64,000 bases of DNA from Nitrospira sp. (GTDB lineage: Bacteria > Nitrospirota > Nitrospiria > Nitrospirales > Nitrospiraceae), in the NCBI GenBank assembly GCA_024760545.1, contig CP060502.1, forward strand, positions 124,001 to 188,000. The letters run 5' to 3'. Shown piece after piece: positions 51,622 to 60,804 of the stretch; position 1 is the stretch's first letter, and each line of letters opens with the position of its first letter. Under the pieces are notes generated by a model. That model saw nothing but the letters and a program-made list of their open reading frames with translations, had not been told where the DNA came from and searched no databases. The position numbers and the translations under genes were made by a program.

Positions 51622-51802
51622 CCACGAAATGATCCGCCCGTGATTTAATCCAACACGCCATCCCCGCATCAATCAATTGATCCAGACGAGCAAAGACATC
51701 GTCATAGACCAATTGAAACGCACGCGCAGAGACGTTTCCAGCATACAATTCGACCAGCACCACTTCTCGCACTGGTTTGACTGATATTTTAACTTGCTCC
51801 AT
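51554..51802 (-). CDS. Small hypothetical protein
   Basis: ATG 51802 (MEQVKISVKPVREVVLVELY) has a clear GGGAGG ribosome site and gives 82 residues, probably a strand-rich first half and a helical second half (DDVFARLDQLIDAG, SSIELAAEIKKQL). The frame is open further upstream, but that part has no ribosome site. No family recognised. Confidence 0.6.
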   Translation of the reverse strand: MEQVKISVKPVREVVLVELYAGNVSARAFQLVYDDVFARLDQLIDAGMACWIKSRADHFVVKTQRDVSSIELAAEIKKQLRL

Positions 51803-51946
51803 CACACACCTCCCTCTGCCATCGGAACCATACGGTTCGACAGCTTCATGAAATGAATACACCTCACCCACTCCGATTCGAATGAATCGGCCAAATGTTC
51901 TAGAGCACCGAGCAACGAGGCGCACGCAACGATTTCCACGAATCAC

Positions 51947-52245
51947 AACGATTCGTCAGAAACCAGCACGCAAACATGTAGAGAACACAACAACGGGGAA
52001 TGAAAAGAATAGAAGGGTATAACGCTGGAAGGACGTTCGCTCGATTCAGGTCATCGTGAACGCATCAGAATGGTTGGAACTCAAGAAGAGGAGAGACATC
52101 CGCAGACAGACGAAACCATTCAGCAGAGATGAATGAGAAAAGGAGAATTCGGCGAGTAAACAGCCTACCAGAAATGAATGACTAACGGCATGATAGCCGG
52201 TCCACCACACAAGCGCAAGCTCCTCATCTGCAAAAGCTTAGGTTT
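51947..52245. other. Intergenic region without a visible gene
   Basis: About 300 bp between the plasmid-like segment and the repeat-rich region. I see no gene, ribosome site or strong hairpin. It marks the transition into the cassette-like part of the window. Confidence 0.4.
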
Positions 52246-52346
52246 GATCTGACAGACGATGTAAGAGCGCACGTATATCGACAGGCAAGTTCCGGCCAAG
52301 TGCGGAAGTTCGTCGCCGAGATCGCACCGCTGTAAAGCGGCCCCTT
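52246..52346 (+). repeat. Dispersed repeat R2, copy 1
   Basis: The segment starting GATCTGACAGACGATGTAAG and continuing CGGCCAAGTGCGGAAG and CGCCGAGATCGCACCG to TGTAAAGCGG is closely repeated at 60609-60720, and its second half at about 53433-53490. In the other two copies an attC-like hairpin follows directly; here it does not, so this copy is truncated. Confidence 0.75.
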
Positions 52347-52386
52347 TGTACATCCGAGTTGATCTCGTTGATAGGCCACGCAAGTA

Positions 52387-53265
52387 TTACGAAGCCCATG
52401 AGAGTTCACCAAATACTCGAACAGCCGCATAGGCTGGATACCTGCGCCAGAACGAAACACCCTCATCCTTCATAATTTCCAGAAAGAGAAGGTCAACGTC
52501 GGCACGGGATAGCGACTTTCTAATCGGGGGAGGAAGGCTCTCGTTTGATAGGGAAACAGGAACGCTTGGCTTGCCAGCATGGGAATACAGATAGTCGTGT
52601 ACTAATGGTGCGGCCACTGAGAGTTCAAACGGAGCGAGCAACCACCAAAATGCGCGGGGTATGGAGGCGAGGTCGAACCTGAACCCTTCGGGAATGATCA
52701 GGGTACCCATTGATGTCGTAATCGGAAAATTCTTGCCGAGAATCCACACGTTCCCAGGCTCGTCACGGGATATGAGGGCTGGGTCAAGATAACGCCGATT
52801 ACGCGGAACAACTGGAGTTTGACTCAGTGCGAGTGCGCGTTTCGTTCGGGCGAGTGCCCCAGGGACGTACCAGACAACCAATATGACAAGTAAATCGGAA
52901 ACGACATGGAACGTCAGCACACGGACAAAGGAGTGAGGCTCTCCCTTCGATATGAATTGCCGAAGCACTACCGCTTCGGGCTCCTTGATAAGCCCGGCTC
53001 CTAAGTCAGAAGCAACCCTTATGTTTGCCAGTGACGCCAGATTCTCTCGTTGGTCTCGGACGTCAAGTAGAGCGTTCGCGTTTACTGCCGCGAACATGGC
53101 GAATGCGACGATCAGAATGATACGAACGCCGCTCGCCGCTGCCGTGGTGAAGGTGGAGGCGACATACGCCAATAGAGCACCAGATACTGAAATGTAGAAC
53201 GACCATAAGGTGTGAAAGCCTGTAAAGCGATCGTTCAGAAGACCTAATAGAGTCTCGATTGTCAT
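52387..53265 (-). CDS. Membrane protein with DUF1353 domain
   Basis: From ATG 53265 (MTIETLLGLLNDRF) this is a 292-residue protein. The first half has three or four predicted membrane segments (LWSFYISVSGALLAYVAS, IILIVAFAMFAAVNANAL, VVSDLLVILVVWYVPGAL). The second half is a DUF1353 domain with FRFDLASIPRAFWWLLAPF, AAPLVHDYLYSH and SRADVDLLFLEIMKDEG. DUF1353 domains occur in phage and mobile-element genes. A membrane-anchored form is less common. The gene starts just after a GCCTAAC...GTTTAGGC repeat and is oriented against the attC-like sites. Confidence 0.75.
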   Translation of the reverse strand: MTIETLLGLLNDRFTGFHTLWSFYISVSGALLAYVASTFTTAAASGVRIILIVAFAMFAAVNANALLDVRDQRENLASLANIRVASDLGAGLIKEPEAVVLRQFISKGEPHSFVRVLTFHVVSDLLVILVVWYVPGALARTKRALALSQTPVVPRNRRYLDPALISRDEPGNVWILGKNFPITTSMGTLIIPEGFRFDLASIPRAFWWLLAPFELSVAAPLVHDYLYSHAGKPSVPVSLSNESLPPPIRKSLSRADVDLLFLEIMKDEGVSFWRRYPAYAAVRVFGELSWAS

Positions 53266-53271
53266 AGCGTG

Positions 53272-53490
53272 GCCTAACAATGTTTAGGCCTATCCGCATA
53301 AGAGCCGGATCTGCCATTTTCTATCCGCGCAACACACCTCCAACGATCGCGAACAATATCCCACAATCGACGGTGGTGCAAATGGCCGCTTTTCAATTCG
53401 GTGATCGACCGGTTTGGGGCGCGGACTGTCATCGGCCAAGTGCGGAAGTTCAGCGCCGAGATCGTCTCGCTGTAAAACGGTCCTCAGCTC
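53272..53490 (+). repeat. Dispersed repeats R1 (left part) and R2 (right part), copy A
   Basis: From GCCTAACAATGTTTAGGC at 53272 the sequence is related to copies at 54453 and 62527 (GATCCGCATAAGAGC-like left arm). From about 53433 (CGGCCAAGTGCGGAAG) it is related to R2 at 52246 and 60609. It therefore joins the two repeat types in one spacer and ends in the attC-like hairpin at 53495-53544. Confidence 0.7.
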
Positions 53491-53494
53491 TGTC

Positions 53495-53544
53495 GCGTTA
53501 ACGTTGCGCTGAGGGGCGTAGTCCCCTCGATGCGCTGGTTAGGC
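53495..53544 (+). repeat. attC-like recombination hairpin
   Basis: The sequence runs from GTTAAC (53497) to GTTAGGC (53538-53544), the latter a perfect GTTRRRY core. Between them TTGCGCTGAGGGG and CCCCTCGATGCGC form an imperfect stem with unpaired bases and a short loop, the usual attC form. The left core is not a perfect RYYYAAC. A second such site is at 60721-60790. Confidence 0.6.
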
Positions 53545-53570
53545 ATCAGTTGGCGGTGCAAGAAGGGCTC

Positions 53571-54356
53571 TCACAGTATGAAGTCCTCTTCCGGCGGTGT
53601 AACAGCAGGCACCTGTAGCCCCGGTATCGTGGGCACAATTCGTGTGTGAACATCACCCTGCAGCAGCGCACTGTGATCCTGATGTGTAACTCTTGACGTG
53701 GCCTTTCTAGTGTTTGCCGTCGAAATGACGCGAGTCATCACTAGCCAGTGAGACGCGAAACCAAAGAATCCAAGCAGTTCAACCGTAATAATGCCCACGT
53801 TCGGCAGGGAAAATATTTTCCCGAATACGAGGAAGGCAATATAGATGCCGATGCCCGATAGCATTGTCCCAAGGGAGGTCCACTTCGATACTTCTAATAT
53901 GCGCAACTCCGAGCTATTCAGCCGACTCTTGAAACTGTTGCCGCCGCAGTACCAAACCGCGTACGCGGCCAGACAGAAGAGCAATGCTGCCGAAGGACCA
54001 TGAAGTCCAGAAAGCAGTCCCGTTGTGTAATAGCGGTCGGCTGCGTCGTGTAGTTTCGGAAACGCAGCTACGCAAAGGGCGAAGAAGCCCGCGAGGTTGT
54101 GTATCCAGTTGTCTCTGTTGTCAAACCCTCTATAGGCAATCATTACACCGCCGACGAGGATTAGGAACCCCGTAAACATCGTACGGATAAGTCCAGGATG
54201 CTCCTCAAAGAAGTAGTAATGACTCAAGGTCGGCTGTATTTCTTGGTATTTAAAGAAAGCTAGCAGAATGATTGCCAGAGGCAGGGCAATCAGGGTGTAT
54301 CCAGCCATTCTCCGAAGCCGCTGGTAGCTTTTTTGGACATGGGTCAATGGATTCAT
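53571..54356 (-). CDS. Predicted multi-spanning membrane protein
   Basis: From ATG 54356 (MNPLTHVQKSYQRLRR, with GGAGAAG upstream) this 261-residue protein has about six membrane segments, for example GYTLIALPLAIILLAFF, FTGFLILVGGVMIAYRG, GPSAALLFCLAAYAVWY and FLVFGKIFSLPNVGIITVEL. A polar C-terminal tail of about 50 residues follows. No family recognised. It is bounded by the attC-like site at 53544 and by GCCTAAC at 54453, so it looks like a single cassette. Confidence 0.7.
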   Translation of the reverse strand: MNPLTHVQKSYQRLRRMAGYTLIALPLAIILLAFFKYQEIQPTLSHYYFFEEHPGLIRTMFTGFLILVGGVMIAYRGFDNRDNWIHNLAGFFALCVAAFPKLHDAADRYYTTGLLSGLHGPSAALLFCLAAYAVWYCGGNSFKSRLNSSELRILEVSKWTSLGTMLSGIGIYIAFLVFGKIFSLPNVGIITVELLGFFGFASHWLVMTRVISTANTRKATSRVTHQDHSALLQGDVHTRIVPTIPGLQVPAVTPPEEDFIL

Positions 54357-54452
54357 TCCGCTTCTCCGCAAGTGAAACTTCTGATGAACCCAAGCGTCCT
54401 ACCAATGCGATAGGACTGCGCCATTTCGTCCGATGAGGCCTATGTATCTGAT

Positions 54453-54670
54453 GCCTAACAATGTTTAGACGGATCCGCGCAAGAGCTGGCCCCGACCATT
54501 TCTATCCGCATAAGACGCTACTATGGTTCACGAACAATACACCATAATCGACTCTTGTTCAATGAGTTGCGACGGTGCAACCATTTATCACTAGTTCATG
54601 TGCGGATCGGCGTAAGATCTCCCCTCTGATAGCCGTCGGTCGTGAACTTCGGCTTTGGGTCGATGAGCGG
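54453..54670 (+). repeat. Dispersed repeat R1, copy B
   Basis: It starts GCCTAACAATGTTTAGAC and closely parallels 62527-62745: an inward-facing arm with GGATCCGCGCAAGAGC (54471 on), a middle with CACGAACAATACACC and TTCAATGAGTTGCG, and an opposite arm TGCGGATCGGCGTAAG at 54601-54616. The opposed arms give it a MITE-like look. No gene is seen in 54372-55025. Confidence 0.7.
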
Positions 54671-55025
54671 TGTGGCTGAAGGGGTTTCGGGCCTGTGTCC
54701 GAGATGACAGTAGAGGCATGGAGTAGGTGATTTTGAAGAGGTTGCAGGAGGCTTGAGGCGATCTTTCGGTTGGAAGTGCTTCGTACCGCAAACCCGGTTT
54801 TCGGTTCCATTGATCCCCATCACCCTAAAACCGCGACTATTTCTGCCAATGGTACGGAGACACTGAGTACTCCGGACCCTTCCTTTAGCCCATTTTGTCC
54901 TCTGCTACACTTACTCTTGTGAGCAACCCGTCACGCCTATCGATACGTATTGCTTCTAGTTCCCTACCGAGAGTCGGGGCGGATGTCCCATCCTCTGATC
55001 CATGTCGACAAGCCAGGTATAGGAT

Positions 55026-58000
55026 ATGACTCCTCACGCTGCCCGATTGGCCTCTCCCAAGGCGAGTCCTCCAGAGGCTGCTCCAGCGGTGTGGGATGCG
55101 GATCTCCTCACGAACATCCAAGCACTCTATGACCAGGGCTTGTTCGTCCAAGCTCTAGCTACCGGGACTCCCCTGGGCCCCTTGCACACCTGGCCGGGCC
55201 CTGACGCTCGGATTCTCGCTGGGCGGCTGGCTTCGCAACTCTCTGCCGAACGAGTGAGTGCGGCGATCTTCCTCCGCCTGTGGAGAGCTCACCCCTCAAG
55301 TGCAGAAGCGGCGTATTTCCTGGCGCCGACCCTGATGGCACGGCGAGGACCCCTCGCGGCACTGGAGCTGTTCGAGCACAGCACTCTCATCGAGGCCGAG
55401 TCTTCGGTGCGCTGGGACGCGACGGCGTTCATGGCCTATCTGTACGCGCAGTACCGCGACTTCGAGCGAGCTGAACGTCTCATGGATACGGCCCTGAAGC
55501 ACAGCGATACGTCTTGGATGTGGACCGAACGCGCCGTCATCTACGAACTCGAAGATCGATATGAAGAGGCGTTGGATGCTGCCCGGCGCGCCTATGCCCT
55601 CACACCGCATCTCCCCGCCGCCGTTCTGTGTCTGGCTCACGTCCTGACTCTTGTCGGGCTGGATGAGGATTCGATCGAGACCTTGCGCCGTGCGCTGATG
55701 ACGATCGAGAGTCCTCGGATCGCGGCGTCCTTAACCGAGCTGCACATAGAACGGGGGCACTATACGAGTGCTCTCGACACACTCAACCGGTTCGAGCAAT
55801 TGGCCGTGGTGAAGGACAAAGGGACCGTCGCGTGGCTCTCCGGTCGACGCAGTGACGTCTATCAATTACTGGGGGATCGGCGGGCCGCGCTGACGTATGC
55901 GCATCTTGCCAAGGTTCCTTTCTATGAAGAGGTCGCCAACAATCTCGATCGGGCGGAGTCGGCGATGAGGCGTGTACTATTGCCGGTCGGCTTCGTCCGT
56001 CAGCACCACATGACCTGTGCGCCCGCCACACTCGCCGCCATCAGTCGCTACTGGAAGAAGCCGGCGGATCACCTCACGGTGGCTGAAGCGATCTGTTATG
56101 ACGGCACTCCGCACCATAGTGAACGCCACTGGGCCGTGACCAATGGATGGGTGGCCCGGGAATTCACGGTGACCTGGGACTCGGCATGTGCCCTAATTGA
56201 TGCCGGGATTCCCTTTACCCTCACCACACCGTATCCGGGCGGATCCCACTTACAGGCCGTGATCGGCTATGACGCGCCACGCGGCGTGCTCCTTATTCGC
56301 GATCCCTATGAGCGCGTCTCCCGCGAGTTTGCGCAGATGTCGTTTTTTCGGACGCACGCGGCCACGGGACCGCGGGGGATGGCCCTGGTGCCCTATGAGG
56401 AACGAGAACGTCTTGACCTGCTTCTGCTCCCTGAGGCCGACCTGCATGATCTCCAGCATCAGGTTCAACAGGCACTCAGTCGGCATGATCGCGCCGTAGC
56501 CGTCGCGAGCTGCGAAGAACTCCTTCGTCGGGCACCGGAACATCGTATCACCCTTAATGTGCAGCGGAGCCTCGCGAACTATGACGGGCAGCCGGAGGAA
56601 GAACTTGAGCTGATTGAGCGGTTGCTCAAGCTCGCTCCCACAGAGATCAACCTGCGACTCTACAAATCGGAGCTTCTCCGGCGCGTCGCCGATCGGTCGA
56701 CGTATCTGGCTTACCTCGAAGCACAAACTACCGGCTCCTCGCCCCATGCACTATTCACCCTCCGCTACGCCCAAGCGCTGCTCGACGATGGCCGGACCAG
56801 AGCCGAAGCCACCAGACTTGTCGAGGCCCTTCTCCGCAAATGGAATAGTGCGGAAGGCCTCAGCACGCTGGCTGATGCGCATTGGTACTCGGGAGGATAC
56901 CCGAAGGCCGTGAATCTCTACCGATTAGCCGCGACGATGGAATCCACGTATGAGGGTCATGCCACCACGTACTTCCGCGCATCTCGGACCGTCAGAGAGG
57001 AAGAAACGGCTCTGACCTTCTTGCGCGATCGTGTTAGCCGTTATGGCACCTTGTCGCCTCAGCCGGCGATCACGCTGTTCCACTGTCTGTCAGATCTCCA
57101 TCGGACGCAGGAGGCGATGGGCGTGCGAGATCAGGCACTCGACGCTCACCCAGAAGACGGCGCCTTGCTGTTAATGGCGGCTCGTTCAGCCCTCGACACC
57201 GGCGATAGCGCACAGGCTGGTTCCTTTCTCCAACGTGCGCGTGCCTGCTGCCGGCAGACAGAGTGGGTGCATACGGCGGCACAGATTCAAGAGCATCAAG
57301 GAGATCTTGCCGGCGCCCGCTCGCTCTGGAAAGAGTTGGTTACGAGCGAACCCTTCGATCTCAAGGCGCAACGAGCGCTGGTTCGTCTCACAGCTGACCT
57401 CGAAGGCCGTGCTACGGCGATTAGCTACTTACGGGCAGTCGTCAGCTGGTTTCCTCACCATCAGGGCTTGAACGAACTGCTCGCCGAATGGCTCGATGAG
57501 GCTCCCCTGAGTGAGCAGGAAGCTGCCCTGTGCCAACTGCTGACCATCAGTCCGACGAATGCCTGGGGACGGCGTCAACTCGCCATGACGCTGGCCCAGC
57601 AGGGTCGGTTTGATGAGGCCAGGGCGGAAAGCCAGCAAGCCTATGAACTCGCGCCGGATGTCGTGCCCTGGTACAGCACTCGCGGGTATATCGAACTACT
57701 CGCTGGACAACTCGTCGACGCTCAAGCCCATTTTCGCGCGGCGCTTCGTCGGTCTATCGATTCGGACTATGCCCTCACGAAACTGATCGAGGCCTGCAGT
57801 ACGCGGGATGAGCGCCGTGACGCCTTACGGTTCGTTGTGGAGGAATTCACGCGGCAGGTCATCGTCGGGGACTCTCTCCTGACCTTCCAGCAGGCAGCCA
57901 GAGGGACCTTCGAACCCGACGAGCTCACGGAGATGCTCGAAGACGCGCGGCGCGTGCGGCCAGACCTCTGGCAAACCTGGGTGGCCTGTATCCGGCAGCA

Positions 58001-59993
58001 TCTTGATCGGCAGCAGTACGATTCCGCGCACGATCTCTGCCTGCAGGCGATCGCTAAATTTCCTCTTCTTCCGCGAGTGCACGTCGAGCTCGCGGAGGTG
58101 GCTAAACGGATGGGTGATCGCCTGGCTGAGCGGACCGCCTTGCACGAGGCCTTGCGGCTCAATCCTGCCTGGGGCGCTGCGACCACGAAACTGGCAGAGT
58201 CGTTTGAGGCGGACGGGGATTTCAACGCGTCGCGAGCCTGCTTGGAGCGAGCGATTCGGCACGCGCCGACCGAGGGGGTGTTACATGGCTATCTGGGCTC
58301 CACCCTCTGGCGGCTCGAGGCCCGAGAAGAGGCCATCACGCATATCCAGCAGGCGGTCAGACTCTATATTGGATACGACTGGGCTTGGGATCGTTTGGGC
58401 GACTATTGCGCCACGGTCGAGCGCCCACACGTGCCGCTCGAGCTGGCGCGCGGTCTCGCCGCGGAACGCCCGGGAGAGCCCCTCGCATGGATGGCGGTGG
58501 CCCGGGTCACTGAGGATGTGGAGGAAAAGCTGGCGGCCCTCGAGCGAGCCATTCATCTCGCACCCTTCACGCTGGCGGCCCATCTCGTCAAGGTGGAGAC
58601 CCTGATCGCGGAGCAACGCTATGAGGATGCACTCATGGCCTTACGCACGACGGCCTGGGGTGCTCGTCCCCCCGTGGCTCTGCGCATCAAGGAGCCGAGT
58701 GTGCTGGCGGCACGGGGAGATAAAGAGGCGGCGCTGGCTACACTCCAGGACATCTTGTGTGAAGAACCCGACTATGCGCCGGGCTGGGAAGTATTGGCTG
58801 ATTGGCAAGCGGAACGGGAAGACTATCCCGCCTACCTCGAAGCGGCTCGCGCTCTGCATCGGCTCGATCCCGACAGTCCCTATGCCTTAGGCTATCTCGC
58901 ACACGCCCTTCTGAATGCCGAACCGGAGACGGATGTCCGTCCCTATCTCCGGCGCGCGCTTCAGCTCAAGTCCGACTATGTGTACGGCGCGCAGCTGCTC
59001 TTCGACCTGGAGCTCCAAGCTAAAGCCTATGAGGCTGCCGACGCTGTATTGACAACGTTGCGGACGCACGTCAATTCCGCGGAAACGCGTCTCCGCGGTC
59101 TGCGCTTGGCGCTCGCTTGCGGCCAACGCGAAGAGATTTTCCAGGTGTTCGAGAACCTGTGGTCAACCGAGGACGACATCGAGATCTATCGCGAGGCGCT
59201 GGAGCTGTTGGACTCAGCGGGTTGGAGGCATGAAACGACGGCCGCGTTGGAGCGTCTTGTGCTGGAGCCGACGGTCAATCCCGTCGTCGGGACGCTCTGG
59301 GTGGAGCGACGCGATCTGATGTTGTTGACCCTGCAGCGGTTCCGTGGCTTTGACCGGGTACTTCACAATGGTGCGGCTGGGCAATTGGCAGCGCAAGCGA
59401 TGCTGCAACGGTTCGCCGACAGCGACGCCTCGTCAGCGGTCCAGCGTCTGCTGCGGCACCACGGTTCCACACTGGCCCGTGATGAGACGACCCATGGACT
59501 GATGGCCTACGCCCTGATCATGACGAACGCGTCGCGTGATGTGGTGCAGTGGTTTGGAGACTGGCGGCAACGATCAGGGTCTCCTGCATGGGCATTCCTG
59601 AATCTCGCCTGTGCCTTTCGAGACATGGGACAGTATGAGGACGCCCATAATGTGAGCCGTCATGCCTTGAGCCTCAAGGAAGATCACACCTTTCCCGAGC
59701 ACCGAACGTGGTTGGCCTATGACGCTGCGCGCGACGGAGACTACGGGCAAGCCCAAGCTCTCTTAGCACTGATCGAAGGGAAGTCGGTCAGTCGCTATTA
59801 CCAGTTCGTCATCGCCGCCGCCCGCTTTCATCTGGTGGCCGGGACTCAGACGGGAAACGGACACAGGCGGGAGCTCAAGAGTGCCTATCGAGAGGTGCGG
59901 CGCGCATGGCGATGGCGCTACATCTCTCTGAAGGCCTTGCTCCAGATCCGATGGCACGCCTGCAAAACCTATCAACGTGTCCGTTTCCGCTAA
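55026..59993 (+). CDS. Giant TPR protein with an internal papain-like (C39-type) domain
   Basis: This 1,655-residue protein is an array of tetratricopeptide-like helical repeats interrupted by one enzyme domain. Residues 30-310 and 470-1650 are TPR-type (for example YEEALDAARRAYALTPHLPA and FDEARAESQQAYELAPDVVP). Residues about 320-450 form a C39-like cysteine peptidase: QHHMTCAPATLAAISRYW with Cys331, SHLQAVIGYD with His408 and LIRDPYE with Asp426 make a complete triad. C39 domains usually mature bacteriocins at membrane transporters, but no transporter or membrane segment is seen. A soluble TPR scaffold suggests a sensor or target-recognition role. The ribosome site is weak, so the start may be a little downstream. 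It lies in the cassette-like region. Confidence 0.85.
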   Translation: MTPHAARLASPKASPPEAAPAVWDADLLTNIQALYDQGLFVQALATGTPLGPLHTWPGPDARILAGRLASQLSAERVSAAIFLRLWRAHPSSAEAAYFLAPTLMARRGPLAALELFEHSTLIEAESSVRWDATAFMAYLYAQYRDFERAERLMDTALKHSDTSWMWTERAVIYELEDRYEEALDAARRAYALTPHLPAAVLCLAHVLTLVGLDEDSIETLRRALMTIESPRIAASLTELHIERGHYTSALDTLNRFEQLAVVKDKGTVAWLSGRRSDVYQLLGDRRAALTYAHLAKVPFYEEVANNLDRAESAMRRVLLPVGFVRQHHMTCAPATLAAISRYWKKPADHLTVAEAICYDGTPHHSERHWAVTNGWVAREFTVTWDSACALIDAGIPFTLTTPYPGGSHLQAVIGYDAPRGVLLIRDPYERVSREFAQMSFFRTHAATGPRGMALVPYEERERLDLLLLPEADLHDLQHQVQQALSRHDRAVAVASCEELLRRAPEHRITLNVQRSLANYDGQPEEELELIERLLKLAPTEINLRLYKSELLRRVADRSTYLAYLEAQTTGSSPHALFTLRYAQALLDDGRTRAEATRLVEALLRKWNSAEGLSTLADAHWYSGGYPKAVNLYRLAATMESTYEGHATTYFRASRTVREEETALTFLRDRVSRYGTLSPQPAITLFHCLSDLHRTQEAMGVRDQALDAHPEDGALLLMAARSALDTGDSAQAGSFLQRARACCRQTEWVHTAAQIQEHQGDLAGARSLWKELVTSEPFDLKAQRALVRLTADLEGRATAISYLRAVVSWFPHHQGLNELLAEWLDEAPLSEQEAALCQLLTISPTNAWGRRQLAMTLAQQGRFDEARAESQQAYELAPDVVPWYSTRGYIELLAGQLVDAQAHFRAALRRSIDSDYALTKLIEACSTRDERRDALRFVVEEFTRQVIVGDSLLTFQQAARGTFEPDELTEMLEDARRVRPDLWQTWVACIRQHLDRQQYDSAHDLCLQAIAKFPLLPRVHVELAEVAKRMGDRLAERTALHEALRLNPAWGAATTKLAESFEADGDFNASRACLERAIRHAPTEGVLHGYLGSTLWRLEAREEAITHIQQAVRLYIGYDWAWDRLGDYCATVERPHVPLELARGLAAERPGEPLAWMAVARVTEDVEEKLAALERAIHLAPFTLAAHLVKVETLIAEQRYEDALMALRTTAWGARPPVALRIKEPSVLAARGDKEAALATLQDILCEEPDYAPGWEVLADWQAEREDYPAYLEAARALHRLDPDSPYALGYLAHALLNAEPETDVRPYLRRALQLKSDYVYGAQLLFDLELQAKAYEAADAVLTTLRTHVNSAETRLRGLRLALACGQREEIFQVFENLWSTEDDIEIYREALELLDSAGWRHETTAALERLVLEPTVNPVVGTLWVERRDLMLLTLQRFRGFDRVLHNGAAGQLAAQAMLQRFADSDASSAVQRLLRHHGSTLARDETTHGLMAYALIMTNASRDVVQWFGDWRQRSGSPAWAFLNLACAFRDMGQYEDAHNVSRHALSLKEDHTFPEHRTWLAYDAARDGDYGQAQALLALIEGKSVSRYYQFVIAAARFHLVAGTQTGNGHRRELKSAYREVRRAWRWRYISLKALLQIRWHACKTYQRVRFR

Positions 59994-60192
59994 CATTCCC
60001 GCTGTCGGTGACCTTTTTGGAAGGAGGGCCCCCACCTCTCGGCGGTTCAATCTCTGCTTTGAACCCAGCCACATGAAGACAGGAAACGCCAAGGGGAAGG
60101 TTTACCAAGATTGCATCAGAGCTGATACTAGACTAGGCCTGAAATGCTCTAACATTTCGACAAATGTTTTTCGGATCTATGAATCTCTTCTC

Positions 60193-60465
60193 TCAGAAAG
60201 CCGTAACGGAAAGTTGACTCCATTCCAGCCCAAATCGCGAGAGGTACTTTCGCAGACAGTCAGCATCGTTGATGGCAATCACCCCATCTGCATTGGTCAC
60301 AGCCTGGACTATCTTCTCGATAATGGAGTCACCAACGTTCACAAACCATTTGTCATACGTCGCAGAAATTTCCGATACCCGAAGATCAAGGATCAACCGA
60401 TCGACGAAGTCGGAGTCACAATGGGAATAGCTAACGGATACCGTTTTCACATGCACGGTTCCCAT
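60193..60465 (-). pseudogene. Truncated TIR-domain protein
   Basis: This 90-codon frame reads like the first two thirds of a TIR domain: VKTVSVSYSHCDSDFVDRLI, WFVNVGDSIIEKIVQAVTNA and DGVIAINDADCLRKYLSRFG. The catalytic Glu region expected after the SxxCxxS-W position is missing, because the frame ends about ten residues later. It is probably a decayed or truncated gene, though a small stand-alone protein cannot be excluded. No partner gene is adjacent. Confidence 0.55.
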
Positions 60466-60608
60466 GTGTTATCGCATGGAACTTTTCAATCAAACCGCTA
60501 CATCGCTTTTAAACCGCATCGAACAGAAAATCCACAATAAGATTCCTGGGCCAACGTATCGATGGTATGGCGAATCCCCTTCACAGCCTCTCGCCTAAAT
60601 CTGCGTCA

Positions 60609-60720
60609 GATCTGACAGACGAGGTAAGAGTGTCAACATATCCACCGGCAAGTCTCGGCCACAAGCGGAAGCTCAGCGCCTAGATCACACCGCCGTAAAG
60701 CGGTCCTCAGCCCTGCTGCA
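60609..60720 (+). repeat. Dispersed repeat R2, copy with attC-like end
   Basis: GATCTGACAGACGAGGTAAG, then CGGAAGCTCAGCGCC and CCGCCGTAAAGCGGTCCTCA run parallel to the copy at 52246-52346 and to the right part of 53433-53490. The repeat runs directly into the attC-like hairpin at 60721. Confidence 0.7.
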
Positions 60721-60791
60721 TTAACGGTTGAAGTGAGGGGCAGGATCCAAGCGTAGCTTGCAGACGGTCCCCTCGACTGAGTTGTTAGAGC
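60721..60791 (+). repeat. attC-like recombination hairpin, second copy
   Basis: From TTAAC (60721-60725) to GTTAGAG (60784-60790) the arms GTTGAAGTGAGGGG and CCCCTCGACTGAGTT form an imperfect stem; the loop carries a nested CAAGCGTAGCTTG hairpin. The right core GTTAGAG departs from GTTRRRY at the last base. Form and preceding repeat match the site at 53495-53544. Confidence 0.55.
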
Positions 60792-60804
60792 TCACGGTAG
60801 TGCC

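Noticed and set aside
53272-53544. The whole 273-bp stretch from GCCTAAC to GTTAGGC as one attC site
   Set aside because: The outer cores match, but the sequences next to them do not pair with each other. The inner 50 bp form the believable hairpin, and 273 bp is beyond the usual attC size.
54559-54823. Three overlapping minus-strand frames of 66-83 codons
   Set aside because: They lie within repeat R1 and the flanking region, overlap each other in different frames and do not resemble proteins.
60193-60465. A second TIR defence effector
   Set aside because: The frame stops before the expected catalytic Glu region, so it is treated as a truncated gene.
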